Shown here: one piece after another, positions 1 through 7,996 of the stretch
Layout: the number at the start of each line of letters is the position of its first letter
Numbering within the stretch: the first letter of the stretch is position 1
Source: Clostridium muellerianum
GTDB lineage: Bacteria; Bacillota; Clostridia; Clostridiales; Clostridiaceae
Reading direction: 5' to 3'
Assembly: GCF_012926525.1 (NCBI RefSeq)
Contig: NZ_JABBNI010000010.1
Coordinates: forward strand, 81,692 to 145,691
Length of the DNA: 64,000 bases
Program-made: the position numbers and the translations under genes
The notes under the pieces: model-generated
Databases searched by the model: none
Told to the model about the DNA's origin: nothing
Seen by the model: the letters and a program-made list of their open reading frames with translations, nothing else

Positions 1-23
1 TTCAGCGTAATATTCAAGCAAGA

Positions 24-66
24 TTAAAGAGAGATTTTACATAGTTATGCAAAAAGCTCTCTTTAA
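24..66 (-). terminator. hairpin downstream of hydF
   Basis: A perfect 10-bp stem (24-33 with 57-66) closes a 23-nt loop just past the hydF stop. The T-run after it on the minus strand is weak, so it may act as an mRNA 3' end stabiliser instead of an efficient terminator. Confidence 0.45.
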
Positions 67-91
67 GGTTATTATATATTAAATCTCAATA

Positions 92-1285
92 TTACTTATG
101 GAATATTTCTGTAACACGTTGTAAAATACCGTTTAAATGTGCAATTGCTATTCCGTAGTTAGTTATAGGGATACTCTGCTCACAGGCCCTTATAAGTCTG
201 CTCATAAATTGTTTTCTATTAAACATGCAAGCACCGCAGTGAAGTATTAATTTATATTGAGACAAATCATCGGGAAAGTCAACTCCTGCATTAATTGTTA
301 TGTTTAAATCACCACCAGCTTTAGTTTCAAGCCAGTTAGGAAGTTTTTGACGACCAATATCCCCTTTTAGTGGATGATGAGTACAAGCTTCTGCTATTAA
401 TACTTTGTCTCCTGGCTTTAAATTATCAATTGCTTTTGCACCATTTATAAGTATATCTAAATCTCCTTTATATCTAGCCATTAGTATAGAGAAAGAAGTT
501 AGAGGAATATCATTTGATAGTATTTCATTTACTTTTTTAAATACTTGGGAATCAGTTATAACAAGATCTGGTTTCTTACTTAATAGTTTAAGAATGTCAT
601 TAAGCTCAGTATCTTTTACTGTAAGAGCTAAAGTATCATTATCCAGTAAATCTCTTAAAACCTGTACTTGAGGCAGTATAAGTCTCCCTTTGGGAGCTTG
701 AATGTCTTGAGGTGCTACAAGAATAACAACGTCTTTAGGTTTTACCAAATCTCCAATTATAGTGGATTTTTCAAAATCCATAGGTGCATTAATTTGTATA
801 GCTTCTTTTAATTTTCCTATATTTACTTTAGTTTTAGCACTTACTTTTACAAAAGGTATATGAAATTTATTTTGTAAATCTTTAATGTCCATATCTAAAC
901 AGTCTATTTTATTAATAACGCCTATAATTGGTATGTTTCCTTCTTTTAAGCTATTAAACCATTGAAGTTCTGAAGATAAATCTGGACAATCCTTGGTAAA
1001 AACCAATAAGGCTAAATCTGTTTTATCCATAACCTTTTTAGTTTTTCTTATTCTAAGTTCTCCAAGTTCACCAGTATCATCAAGACCGGCAGTATCTATG
1101 ATTACAACAGGACCTATTGGCAAAAGTTCCATAGGTTTATAAACAGGATCTGTAGTTGTACCAGCGAAATTTGATACAAGAGCTATATTTTGCCCTGTTA
1201 AAGCATTTATAAGGCTTGATTTTCCTGCATTACGTCTGCCAAAAATAGCAATATGAAGTCTATTGGATTTAGGTGTGTCCTGCAT
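92..1285 (-). CDS. hydF: [FeFe] hydrogenase maturation GTPase HydF
   Basis: HydF is the scaffold on which the 2Fe subcluster of the H-cluster is built by HydE and HydG before delivery to apo-hydrogenase in the cytoplasm. The 397-residue protein has the expected layout: an Era-like GTPase domain (P-loop GRRNAGKSS at 16-24, DTAG at 64-67, NKID at 125-128), a middle dimerisation domain, and a C-terminal cluster-binding domain with Cys301-x-His303 and His349-Cys350-x2-Cys353, the HydF [4Fe-4S] signature. The length is normal. It lies about 80 bp downstream of the hydrogenase-associated regulator and is probably cotranscribed with it. hydE and hydG are not in the window; a likely client hydrogenase is at 36.6 kb. 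Confidence 0.97.
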   Translation of the reverse strand: MQDTPKSNRLHIAIFGRRNAGKSSLINALTGQNIALVSNFAGTTTDPVYKPMELLPIGPVVIIDTAGLDDTGELGELRIRKTKKVMDKTDLALLVFTKDCPDLSSELQWFNSLKEGNIPIIGVINKIDCLDMDIKDLQNKFHIPFVKVSAKTKVNIGKLKEAIQINAPMDFEKSTIIGDLVKPKDVVILVAPQDIQAPKGRLILPQVQVLRDLLDNDTLALTVKDTELNDILKLLSKKPDLVITDSQVFKKVNEILSNDIPLTSFSILMARYKGDLDILINGAKAIDNLKPGDKVLIAEACTHHPLKGDIGRQKLPNWLETKAGGDLNITINAGVDFPDDLSQYKLILHCGACMFNRKQFMSRLIRACEQSIPITNYGIAIAHLNGILQRVTEIFHK

Positions 1286-1363
1286 ATTATATCATCCTCC
1301 TAAAATTAATTTTTAAATTTAGACTTTTTAGCAAGTTATCCTCATTTTAGATAAAGAAAATGT

Positions 1364-1609
1364 TTATTTTTTAGTTATGGCTGATTTCACATTTATCCCC
1401 TCAATTTTACCTAACTTACCTGTCATAGCGCTTATGTTATCTGATGTACCATCAACTATTAAAGATATAACTGATAAGTTTTTCTCTTTATAAGGAATAC
1501 CCATTCTTCCAACGATTATATCTGCAAAGGAATGAAGTATACTATTAACTTTTGATGCATTTTCAAGGTTTTCTACAACTATACCTACAACACCAATTCT
1601 TTTTTCCAT
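1364..1609 (-). CDS. iron-only hydrogenase system regulator, ACT-like (TM1266 family)
   Basis: This 81-residue protein matches the small ACT-like family (TM1266 type) found beside [FeFe]-hydrogenase maturation genes and annotated as a putative hydrogenase system regulator. No ligand or DNA target is established for the family as far as I know. It has the typical pattern RIGVVGIVVE near the N-terminus, then IIVGRMGIPY and a C-terminal TGKLGKIEGINVKSA. I chose the ATG at 1609 because GGAGG lies 7-8 bases upstream; an upstream in-frame start at 1642 has no ribosome site and would run through the leader hairpin. The gene precedes hydF on the same strand and has its own strong promoter and a terminator-bearing leader. 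Confidence 0.9.
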   Translation of the reverse strand: MEKRIGVVGIVVENLENASKVNSILHSFADIIVGRMGIPYKEKNLSVISLIVDGTSDNISAMTGKLGKIEGINVKSAITKK

Positions 1610-1620
1610 ATTATTACCTC

Positions 1621-1651
1621 CAAAATAAAAAAACTTTGGCAAATACCAAAG
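1621..1651 (-). terminator. intrinsic terminator inside the leader of the hydrogenase regulator gene (attenuator candidate)
   Basis: On the minus strand a 6-bp stem (1646-1651 with 1634-1639, CTTTGG/CCAAAG) with a 6-nt loop is followed by a run of seven T and then TTTT, directly before the GGAGG ribosome site. A terminator placed between a strong promoter and the ribosome site is the layout of an attenuator. A CAAAG about 40 nt upstream in the leader could pair with the left arm and act as antiterminator; that part is inference. Confidence 0.6.
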
Positions 1652-1773
1652 ATATCCGTATTTAAATTAATATAAGTTCCCCTTTTGTTTAGAAATCTCT
1701 TTGCAATTAGGTTAAATATATAAAGTTTTAGAATCTAAAGCAACAGAAAGTTCTATTAAATCAGATTAAATTA

Positions 1774-1802
1774 ATTATAGGCATGGAATTTATTTATGTC
1801 AA
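1774..1802 (-). promoter_or_regulatory. consensus sigma-A promoter for the regulator-hydF unit
   Basis: On the minus strand TTGACA (1797-1802) and TATAAT (1774-1779) are separated by exactly 17 bp, a perfect consensus promoter. Transcription would start near 1767 and give a leader of about 158 nt before the ATG at 1609. Confidence 0.85.
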
Positions 1803-1840
1803 ATGGAGTATTGAAAAAACTTAATATTTTGTATGGTTAT

Positions 1841-1896
1841 ATAAAAAGAATGCATGTTCAGTCAATTTTATTTTAACTAAACATACATTCTTTTTA
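1841..1896 (-). terminator. terminator of asnS
   Basis: Inverted arms of about 18 bp (1841-1858 and 1879-1896) pair with a single mismatch and contain the A/T-rich flanks of an intrinsic terminator. It lies between the asnS stop and the next promoter on the same strand. Confidence 0.65.
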
Positions 1897-1900
1897 TAGA

Positions 1901-3292
1901 TTAAAATTCAGCAGATCCTGTTGTTCTTGGGAATGGAATTACATCTCTTATATTAGACATTCCAGTTACATACATTAGGATTCTTTCAAATCCAAGGCCA
2001 AAACCTGAATGTTTTGTTTCTCCATATTTTCTTAATTCAAGATACCACCAGTAATCTTCTTTTTTAAGTCCCATTTCTTCAATTCTTTTTTCTAATATAT
2101 CTAATCGTTCTTCTCTTTGGCTACCTCCTACGATTTCACCAACGCCTGGTACAAGTAAGTCAGCAGCAGCAACAGTCTTTCCGTCATCATTTGCTCTCAT
2201 GTAAAATGCTTTTATATCCTTTGGATAGTCTGTTACAAATATAGGCTTCTTAAATACTTTTTCAGTTAAATATCTTTCATGTTCAGTTTGAAGATCAATT
2301 CCCCATTCTACTGGATATTGAAATTCTTCACCGCATTTTTTCAATATATCCACGGCTTCTGTATATGAGATCCTTCCAAAGTCTGAATTTGCAACATTAT
2401 CTAATCTATCAAATAGTCCTTTATCTACAAAGGAATTAAAGAATTCCATTTCTTCTGGGGCATTTGCAAGTACATATTTTATTACATATTTAACTAAGTC
2501 TTCAGCTACGTCCATATAATCCTTTAATTCAGCAAAAGCCATTTCAGGTTCTATCATCCAGAATTCAGCAGCATGTCTTGCTGTATTTGAATTTTCAGCT
2601 CTAAATGTTGGTCCAAAGGTATAAACATTTCTAAAGGCAAGTGCAAAAGTTTCAGCAGATAGCTGACCGCTTACTGTAAGGTTTGTTTCCTTTCCAAAGA
2701 AGTCCTTTGAAAAATCTACATTACCGTTTTCGTCCTTTGGAATATTGTTTAAATCTAAAGTTGTTAATTTAAACATTTCTCCAGCACCTTCGCAGTCACT
2801 TCCTGTTATTAATGGGGTATTAGTATATACAAAGCCTCTTTCTTGGAAAAATTTGTGTACAGCAAACGCTGCTACAGAACGAACTCTAAATACTGCTGAA
2901 AAAGTATTACTTCTAGGTCTTAAATGGGCTATAGTTCTTAAGTATTCAAGAGAATGTCTTTTCTTTTGTAGTGGATAATCAGAAGAAGATTTTCCTTCTA
3001 CAACTATTTTTGTAGCTTTTATTTCAAAAGGCTGTTTTGACTGTGGTGTAAGAACTACAGTTCCTTCAACTGATAATGAAGAACTAATAGGAAGTTTTGT
3101 TATGTCTTTGAAATTTTCAAGGCTTTCATCAAAAACTATCTGTACGTTTTTGAAAAATGTACCATCGTTTATTTCTATAAAACCAAATGATTTAGAATCT
3201 CTTAAAGTTCTTATCCAACCAGATACTTTTACAGATGAATTTGCAAATTTTTCAGTTTCTTTGTATAGTGACTTTACTAATGTTATTTCCAT
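1901..3292 (-). CDS. asnS: asparaginyl-tRNA synthetase
   Basis: This class IIb aminoacyl-tRNA synthetase charges tRNA-Asn with asparagine. The 463-residue length is normal for AsnRS. An N-terminal OB-fold anticodon-binding domain (about residues 15-105) precedes the class II catalytic core, with motif 2 around FRAEN and motif 3 in the C-terminal [15 protein letters not shown], followed by IPFPRTTG. The motif 3 context and ending favour AsnRS over AspRS. The ATG at 3292 has AGGAGG about 9 bases upstream. The transcript begins with a T-box leader whose specifier reads AAC, an Asn codon, which independently supports the assignment. Confidence 0.97.
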   Translation of the reverse strand: MEITLVKSLYKETEKFANSSVKVSGWIRTLRDSKSFGFIEINDGTFFKNVQIVFDESLENFKDITKLPISSSLSVEGTVVLTPQSKQPFEIKATKIVVEGKSSSDYPLQKKRHSLEYLRTIAHLRPRSNTFSAVFRVRSVAAFAVHKFFQERGFVYTNTPLITGSDCEGAGEMFKLTTLDLNNIPKDENGNVDFSKDFFGKETNLTVSGQLSAETFALAFRNVYTFGPTFRAENSNTARHAAEFWMIEPEMAFAELKDYMDVAEDLVKYVIKYVLANAPEEMEFFNSFVDKGLFDRLDNVANSDFGRISYTEAVDILKKCGEEFQYPVEWGIDLQTEHERYLTEKVFKKPIFVTDYPKDIKAFYMRANDDGKTVAAADLLVPGVGEIVGGSQREERLDILEKRIEEMGLKKEDYWWYLELRKYGETKHSGFGLGFERILMYVTGMSNIRDVIPFPRTTGSAEF

Positions 3293-3349
3293 AAATTAAA
3301 TTCCTCCTAAAAATATAAAATTTAATTGTTAATTAAATAAATACATATA

Positions 3350-3605
3350 AAAAAACCTTACATCCATAAAGGGACGAAAGGTTTGAATTTCGCGGTACCA
3401 CCCAATTTATCAAAAAATGACCACTTAAATAGTAAAGAAAAATTCTTTACATACCAATAGTAAGGCATTGGTTACCTCTAAGTCTACTATCCAATAAGGA
3501 GTTCGGTTAGAAACTCAAAGATGTTATTCAATATAAACTTGATTATTGGCCTTACACCACCGCCAACTCGCTAGAAATAAGTTTTATATCTACTAGTCTT
3601 ATCAT
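3350..3605 (-). promoter_or_regulatory. T-box leader, Asn (AAC) specifier
   Basis: On the minus strand the leader has the stem I features of T-boxes, including a distal GGTGGTGTAAGG-like segment. The specifier AAC sits at 3525-3523 just before ATCTTTGAG. The T-box core TGGTACCGCG is at 3400-3391, and a terminator stem (AACCTT...AAGGTT followed by T's) lies at about 3383-3350. By T-box logic, uncharged tRNA-Asn pairs with the specifier and T-box and prevents termination, so asnS is induced by Asn-tRNA shortage. Confidence 0.96.
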
Positions 3606-3635
3606 TGTTTTTTTTATTATGCATTTCAATTTAAA

Positions 3636-3664
3636 ATTATAATATTTATGTAGTTATATGTCAA
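3636..3664 (-). promoter_or_regulatory. consensus promoter for the asnS T-box transcript
   Basis: On the minus strand TTGACA (3659-3664) and TATAAT (3636-3641) have a 17-bp spacer. The start near 3629 lies just before the T-box stem I. Confidence 0.88.
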
Positions 3665-3875
3665 TGTTATCTTTTACATTTTTAAAGAATTTATTGCGTG
3701 TTAAGGAAAATTTTTTTATAAATTTCATTACTTAAAATTATATGTAAAGACAATATAATTTTTATAATTATTAATATTCTTAGTTTTTTAATAAAGGAGA
3801 TGTGTATTACCCAGTAAATATTAAATTTAATAGTTTGTTCCATAAGGGAAAAATGGGTTGATGTTTTATGTTTTT

Positions 3876-3908
3876 GTATCTATAAAGCATCTACAGAGTA
3901 CCTACAAA
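3876..3908. repeat. three 11-bp tandem repeats upstream of parM-like gene (candidate centromere)
   Basis: Three head-to-tail 11-mers run without gaps: GTATCTATAAA (3876-3886), GCATCTACAGA (3887-3897) and GTACCTACAAA (3898-3908). Consensus is GYAYCTAYARA. A TATAAT (3916-3921) lies 8 bp downstream, so the repeats cover the -35 zone of the likely parM promoter. Eleven-bp iterons next to the par promoter are the form of parC, the ParR-binding centromere of plasmid R1. The similarity is in layout, not sequence. Confidence 0.6.
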
Positions 3909-3979
3909 ATGTTTATATAATGATATTTTTTACAATAATTGTATAAAAAGTAATTGATTTGCATATGCGTTTAGAGTAC

Positions 3980-3990
3980 AATGTAGATAC
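3980..3990 (-). repeat. inverted fourth copy of the 11-bp repeat
   Basis: Read on the minus strand this site is GTATCTACATT, matching the first nine positions of the upstream iteron consensus. It lies between the promoter and the chosen start codon, so the repeats would flank the promoter on both sides. A single partial copy could be chance. Confidence 0.35.
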
Positions 3991-4021
3991 GAAGACAAGA
4001 TTTAAGGGAGTGATTAAAAAA

Positions 4022-5002
4022 ATGAGCGAATATATAATGGCATTGGATGCTGGAAAATATGCTGTTAAAGTAATTGGAAGAAACTCTAAAGGTTTAACTT
4101 CTGATATACAAAAAGTAAATATTAGAACTAAAATATATGAGCTTAAAAATGGTTATATAGATGCAGAAGGTAAATCATACAAAGTAATATTTAATGGTGA
4201 GGAGTTAATCGTAGGTGAGCAAGGTGAAACCAAAAGTTATGAAACATCAAAGACATTGTTCATACATAAAATATGTACGTATACAGCTATTACTCAATTT
4301 TTGGAACCTAATACTAAAGATAATAAAATAAATATGGTTCTTGCATGTCCTATAAGTGTATTGAAAGTTGAAAAAGCTAAACAAGAATATAAAGATTTTA
4401 TAAAAGGTAATGGCACTATAGAAATAAATGTAGATGATAAAAATTATAGCTTTGAGATTTCGAATATAATGATAAAAGCTGAAGGATCTGGAATAGTTTA
4501 TTTGTCTCCTCACTTATTTAAAAATAAAAAGATGGGAGTAGTTGATTTTGGAGGATTGAATTTTACATTTTCTCTTTATACTGATGGTGTATGTATGTCA
4601 CCTTCTTCTGATCGTTTTGTAGAGGAGCTTGGAGCAATAAAACTCATTAATTATATAGCGGATGATTTAACTGGCTATAAAAGAGGGAATATAGTTAAAT
4701 TTGATGCAGCAGAGAGAGCACTTGATCTTGGGTATTTATCCAATTTTGGAGAAATAGATAGGGGAAGTCAGGAAGTTATTGAGAATAGTAAGAAACGTTT
4801 TTTTGATGAAGCTTGTAATGAGATTAATAGACATGGATTCCGTATAGAGGAATTAGATGGACTTGTATTTATAGGTGGCACTACTCAAAAGTTAGTTGAT
4901 GCAATAACCAATAAGATTCCTAATTCATTTATAACTGCTGATCCTCAGTGGTCAACTGTAGAGGGTTTATACAAAGTGGCATATAAAAAATATATTACCT
5001 AG
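4022..5002 (+). CDS. ParM/StbA-like actin-family ATPase
   Basis: This is a bacterial actin-like ATPase of the ParM/StbA type; family members form filaments that push ParR-bound DNA apart. With the start at 4022 it is 326 residues. The actin-fold signatures are visible: phosphate-1 loop LDAGKYAVKV near the N-terminus, phosphate-2 loop VVDFGGLNFTFS in the middle, and an adenosine-site LVFIGGTTQKL near the C-terminus. I prefer the ATG at 4022 because AAGGGAG lies upstream and the protein then begins at the first beta strand; an in-frame ATG at 3959 adds 21 residues without homologous features. The next gene, 22 bp downstream, looks like a ParR-type adaptor. What it segregates on a chromosome is unknown. 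Confidence 0.85.
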   Translation: MSEYIMALDAGKYAVKVIGRNSKGLTSDIQKVNIRTKIYELKNGYIDAEGKSYKVIFNGEELIVGEQGETKSYETSKTLFIHKICTYTAITQFLEPNTKDNKINMVLACPISVLKVEKAKQEYKDFIKGNGTIEINVDDKNYSFEISNIMIKAEGSGIVYLSPHLFKNKKMGVVDFGGLNFTFSLYTDGVCMSPSSDRFVEELGAIKLINYIADDLTGYKRGNIVKFDAAERALDLGYLSNFGEIDRGSQEVIENSKKRFFDEACNEINRHGFRIEELDGLVFIGGTTQKLVDAITNKIPNSFITADPQWSTVEGLYKVAYKKYIT

Positions 5003-5024
5003 GGAATAATAGGGGGGATATATT

Positions 5025-5387
5025 ATGGCAAAAAGACCTGGATCGTTAGTTCTTACATTTTCAAGAAAAAACATGGATATAAGAAGATTGCTTGAAAGTA
5101 AAAAAATTCATAATGAAAGTTTTATAGCCACTGATTATATTTGCGAGTCTATAAGGTTTTATGAAAAATATAAGGATTCTGTTGAGTTTAATAATTTAGA
5201 AACTGTAAAAAAATTAATAGATGATAGGTTAAAAGAATTTATTAAAACAAATAAAAATAGTACTGTAACATTTGGACTGGCAGAAAATGAAGGCGTTGCA
5301 GAAAAAAAATCAATTATAAATGAGATAGAGACCAACATAGATGCGTTAGAGAGTAATTTAGAAGATATTCCTATTGATGAGGATTAG
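5025..5387 (+). CDS. small putative ParR-like ribbon-helix-helix adaptor
   Basis: This 120-residue protein has a predicted N-terminal beta strand (SLVLTFS) followed by two helices (DIRRLLESKK and NESFIATDYICESIRFYEKY), the order seen in ribbon-helix-helix DNA-binding proteins of the ParR type. A second helical segment (about 50-75) and an acidic tail ending in IPIDED follow. In ParMRC systems the C-terminal tail of ParR contacts ParM filaments, so the acidic tail would fit. It is cotranscribed with the ParM-like gene and followed directly by a terminator, so the two form a closed unit. Assignment rests on pattern and context only. Confidence 0.6.
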   Translation: MAKRPGSLVLTFSRKNMDIRRLLESKKIHNESFIATDYICESIRFYEKYKDSVEFNNLETVKKLIDDRLKEFIKTNKNSTVTFGLAENEGVAEKKSIINEIETNIDALESNLEDIPIDED

Positions 5388-5415
5388 AAAAGCTCGGGGT
5401 GATTCCCGAGCTTTT
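5388..5415. terminator. bidirectional terminator between parR-like gene and rlmH
   Basis: A perfect hairpin with arms AAAAGCTCGGG (5388-5398) and CCCGAGCTTTT (5405-5415) follows the plus-strand stop directly and overlaps the rlmH stop by two bases. It carries T's on both strands. Confidence 0.92.
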
Positions 5416-5893
5416 ATTTATGGTATGGTTCTCCATTAATAATTCTATATCCTCTATATATTTGCTCTAATAAAATTACCCTCATAAGTTGATGAGGAAA
5501 AGTCATTTTGGAAAAACAAAGCTTAAAATCTGCTCTTGATAATACTTGTTTTGAAAGACCTAAAGAACCACCAATTATAAAAGATAGGTTGCTATTTCCA
5601 TTAATAGCTGAATCTTTTATAAAGCTTGCTAATTGTTCAGAGGAAAGCATGGAACCTTTCAAATCTAGCGCTGTAACAAACATATTACTTTTTATATGTT
5701 TTAAAATGTTTAGCCCTTCCTTTTCTTTTATTTGAATTTCCTCTTTTTTAGAAGCGTTATCAGGTGTTTTTTCATCAGGTACTTCTATTATGTCTAGTTT
5801 ACAATAGCGGCCTAAGCGTTTAGAATATTCATCTATAGCATCCTTTAAGTATTTTTCTTTAAGTTTTCCGACACATATTATAAATATATTCAT
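5414..5893 (-). CDS. rlmH: 23S rRNA pseudouridine-1915 N3-methyltransferase RlmH
   Basis: RlmH is a SPOUT-fold methyltransferase that uses SAM to methylate pseudouridine 1915 in helix 69 of 23S rRNA on assembled 70S ribosomes. The 159-residue length is exactly usual. The N-terminus (MNIFIICVGKLKEKYLKDAI) and the C-terminal knot (FIIGGSLGLS, then SKMTFPHQLMRVILLEQIYRGYRI and NGEPYHK) are the family signatures. It converges with the ParMR-like unit across a shared terminator. Confidence 0.97.
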   Translation of the reverse strand: MNIFIICVGKLKEKYLKDAIDEYSKRLGRYCKLDIIEVPDEKTPDNASKKEEIQIKEKEGLNILKHIKSNMFVTALDLKGSMLSSEQLASFIKDSAINGNSNLSFIIGGSLGLSKQVLSRADFKLCFSKMTFPHQLMRVILLEQIYRGYRIINGEPYHK

Positions 5894-5954
5894 GATAAAG
5901 TCTCCCTGTTATTAATATGTTAATATAAATCAAAAAGTTTTAAATAACAAGAAA

Positions 5955-5982
5955 AAATCCTTACACCAAAGTGTAAGGATTT
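5955..5982 (-). terminator. terminator of the SEC-C protein gene
   Basis: Perfect 12-bp stem (5955-5966 with 5971-5982) and a 4-nt loop; on the minus strand it is followed by a run of T's. Confidence 0.9.
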
Positions 5983-5991
5983 AATTCACAA

Positions 5992-6495
5992 TTAAGCGTT
6001 TTTTCCACAACAGTGCTTATATTTTTTTCCGCTTCCGCATGGACATGGATCATTTCTTCCTACTTTATTCTTATTTATTACAGTCTTAGAGTTAGCCCAG
6101 TCCTTGTGTATTTCTTTTCTCTTTTCTTTAGAGAATATAGATTCCCATTGAGGAAGAGTGTAAAGATAATCAGCTTTAGCATCTAACATATTGAAATATA
6201 ATTTATCGAAGTCAATTTTTAATTCGATATTAGAATCTTCTTCTAAGCTCTTAAGATCGAAAGATTCAACAAGGCTATCATTTATACCATCTAGAAAACC
6301 CATGAAAAATACTGTTGAAGTTCCAAACTTATCGGATAAGTCCTTAATGCTTCCGCTTATAGTTTTATTATGTTCAGCTAAAACTTTTGTGTAAATACTT
6401 TTTTCAATAGCGCCATATTCTTTCCAGAAAGCAGCTTCACCTCTAGTTTTAACAAAATCTACAACCATATCTGTCCAACTTTTATACAAACTCAT
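5992..6495 (-). CDS. SEC-C metal-binding motif protein
   Basis: This 167-residue protein ends in a SEC-C motif ([19 protein letters not shown]), the zinc-binding tail also found at the end of SecA, where it contacts SecB and ribosomes. The N-terminal 140 residues are mostly helical, have no signal peptide, and match nothing I recognise. Stand-alone SEC-C proteins are common in clostridia and of unknown function. It is monocistronic, with its own terminator. Confidence 0.85.
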   Translation of the reverse strand: MSLYKSWTDMVVDFVKTRGEAAFWKEYGAIEKSIYTKVLAEHNKTISGSIKDLSDKFGTSTVFFMGFLDGINDSLVESFDLKSLEEDSNIELKIDFDKLYFNMLDAKADYLYTLPQWESIFSKEKRKEIHKDWANSKTVINKNKVGRNDPCPCGSGKKYKHCCGKNA

Positions 6496-6610
6496 AGTTT
6501 TATTCTCCTTTTGAAAATATATTACTGACTTAAAAGTCGTACTACTTCAAATATTATAATAAAAAACACAATATTTTTCAATAATATTTTTACAGTACTT
6601 TTTTAATAAT

Positions 6611-7165
6611 TTACTTTTTTTTAGCATTTAGTATAGTATTTTTTTCAAGTGGTTTTGATAGATCAAAATTATCTCCCCACAAATTAGTATCTTTATTATC
6701 TATTAAAATTTTAACTTTCTGTATTGAAGATATCTCACTTAAAGAAAATATAATACTCTTCAAACAAACTTCTTCCTTAGATGACTTCATAGATACATTT
6801 GCTTCTTTACTAAAGTTTACATAAGCAGTATTATCTTTAATTGAAAAGCTTAAAAGTTTGGTTTCTTTAGGCAAAACAAAATTCAAGTTACTTTTTACAG
6901 ATGGTCCTTTTATGAGTTCATTAATAATAGCTTCACCTAATAACTCATCTTTTTTTATAACACGTTCTTCTTTAGATAGTTCAGTAGTATTGTTAGAAGA
7001 TCCAAAATATACGTTTATATCTAGAGTATTTTCTTTTTCTTTTGATAAAGCAATTTGTTTTTCTTTATCTTTAGTATTTGCAATATCTTTATTTTTGCAG
7101 CCTGTTAAGCTTATTGTAGAAAATATAGTTATGGAGCATACGAATATACAAAAAGTTTTTTTCAT
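6611..7165 (-). CDS. GerMN-domain lipoprotein
   Basis: The protein is exported and probably lipid-anchored: a short basic N-terminus, a hydrophobic stretch and the lipobox LTGC put the mature N-terminus at the cysteine. The mature part holds one GerMN domain (about residues 50-175), recognisable from the conserved EERVIKKDELLGEAIINELIKGP and the LPKETKLLSFSIKDNTAYVNFSKE region. GerM, a sporulation and germination lipoprotein in Bacillus, carries two such domains; this one has one. I chose the ATG at 7165, spaced correctly from AAAGGTG; GTG at 7174 and ATG at 7171 are also in frame. It lies 16 bp downstream of the YycJ-like gene. Confidence 0.82.
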   Translation of the reverse strand: MKKTFCIFVCSITIFSTISLTGCKNKDIANTKDKEKQIALSKEKENTLDINVYFGSSNNTTELSKEERVIKKDELLGEAIINELIKGPSVKSNLNFVLPKETKLLSFSIKDNTAYVNFSKEANVSMKSSKEEVCLKSIIFSLSEISSIQKVKILIDNKDTNLWGDNFDLSKPLEKNTILNAKKK

Positions 7166-7181
7166 ATCCATCACCTTTTTA

Positions 7182-7967
7182 TTAAAAGTCTATATAATTA
7201 CTAGGCATATCCCTTTTGGCTACAGATACAGTTAAATCCTTATTTAGCTCAATTCCAGCTTCATTTAAGATATTTAATACTGTTTGATATGCCAGCTCAG
7301 GGTAATTATTTGTTTTGCTTAAATGGCCTAAAATAATTTTTTTAAATTTATTATTAGATATATTAATAATAGCTTTTCCGCAATCATCATTAGATAGATG
7401 TCCAATGTTACTTAAAATTCTTCTTTTCAAGTTGTAAGGATAAGGACCAAACTTTAACATTTGTACATCGTGATTGCTTTCTAATAGCACTACATCTGCA
7501 TCTTGTAATGTTTTACATATTTCTGCAGAAAAAAATCCTAAATCAGTTGCTATACAAGCTTTTTTATTTTTACAGCTCAATGAATATCCAGAAGGAGCTG
7601 CAGCATCATGAGATATTTTATAACTAATTATGTCCATATCTTTGATACTTATGTAATTATTTTGCAATATCTTTATATTTGATTCTTTTATTTTACCAAT
7701 AGTTTTTGACATAGAATCCCATGTAGGAGCATTAGCATATATAGGTATATTATACTTTCTAGATAATACACCTACACCTTTAGTATGATCTATATGTTCA
7801 TGGGTAACAAATATACCATCAATATCAGCAGGATTTTCACCAATATGTTCAAGAGCTTTTTCTATGCTTTTTCCTGGAAGTCCTGCATCTACTAAAACCT
7901 TAGTGTTATTAGAGGATACAAATATGCTATTTCCACTGCTGCCACTATATAAAGGACAGAAAATCAT
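7182..7967 (-). CDS. metallo-beta-lactamase-fold hydrolase, YycJ/WalJ type
   Basis: This 261-residue MBL-fold protein carries the metal-binding motif THEHIDH (His56, His58, Asp60, His61), an N-terminal LYSGSSGN segment typical of the YycJ family, and downstream ligands in SHDAA and the late LGHLS. In Bacillus yycJ sits in the walRK operon and is linked to coordination of division and wall synthesis, with proposed DNase-like activity; here it neighbours murA but no walRK genes are present. Ribosome site GGAGAATT is immediately upstream. Confidence 0.88.
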   Translation of the reverse strand: MIFCPLYSGSSGNSIFVSSNNTKVLVDAGLPGKSIEKALEHIGENPADIDGIFVTHEHIDHTKGVGVLSRKYNIPIYANAPTWDSMSKTIGKIKESNIKILQNNYISIKDMDIISYKISHDAAAPSGYSLSCKNKKACIATDLGFFSAEICKTLQDADVVLLESNHDVQMLKFGPYPYNLKRRILSNIGHLSNDDCGKAIINISNNKFKKIILGHLSKTNNYPELAYQTVLNILNEAGIELNKDLTVSVAKRDMPSNYIDF

Positions 7968-7996
7968 AATAATTCTCCTATCTTAAATTAATACTA

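Noticed and set aside
3802..3861. 19-codon frame (GTG start) after an AAAGGAG between asnS and the parM-like gene
   Set aside because: Only two bases separate the ribosome-site-like sequence from the start, and the peptide shows no feature. It may be a remnant, but support is too thin.
3959..4021. N-terminal extension of the ParM-like protein from ATG 3959
   Set aside because: No ribosome site, it overlaps the inverted repeat copy, and the actin fold begins at the second ATG.
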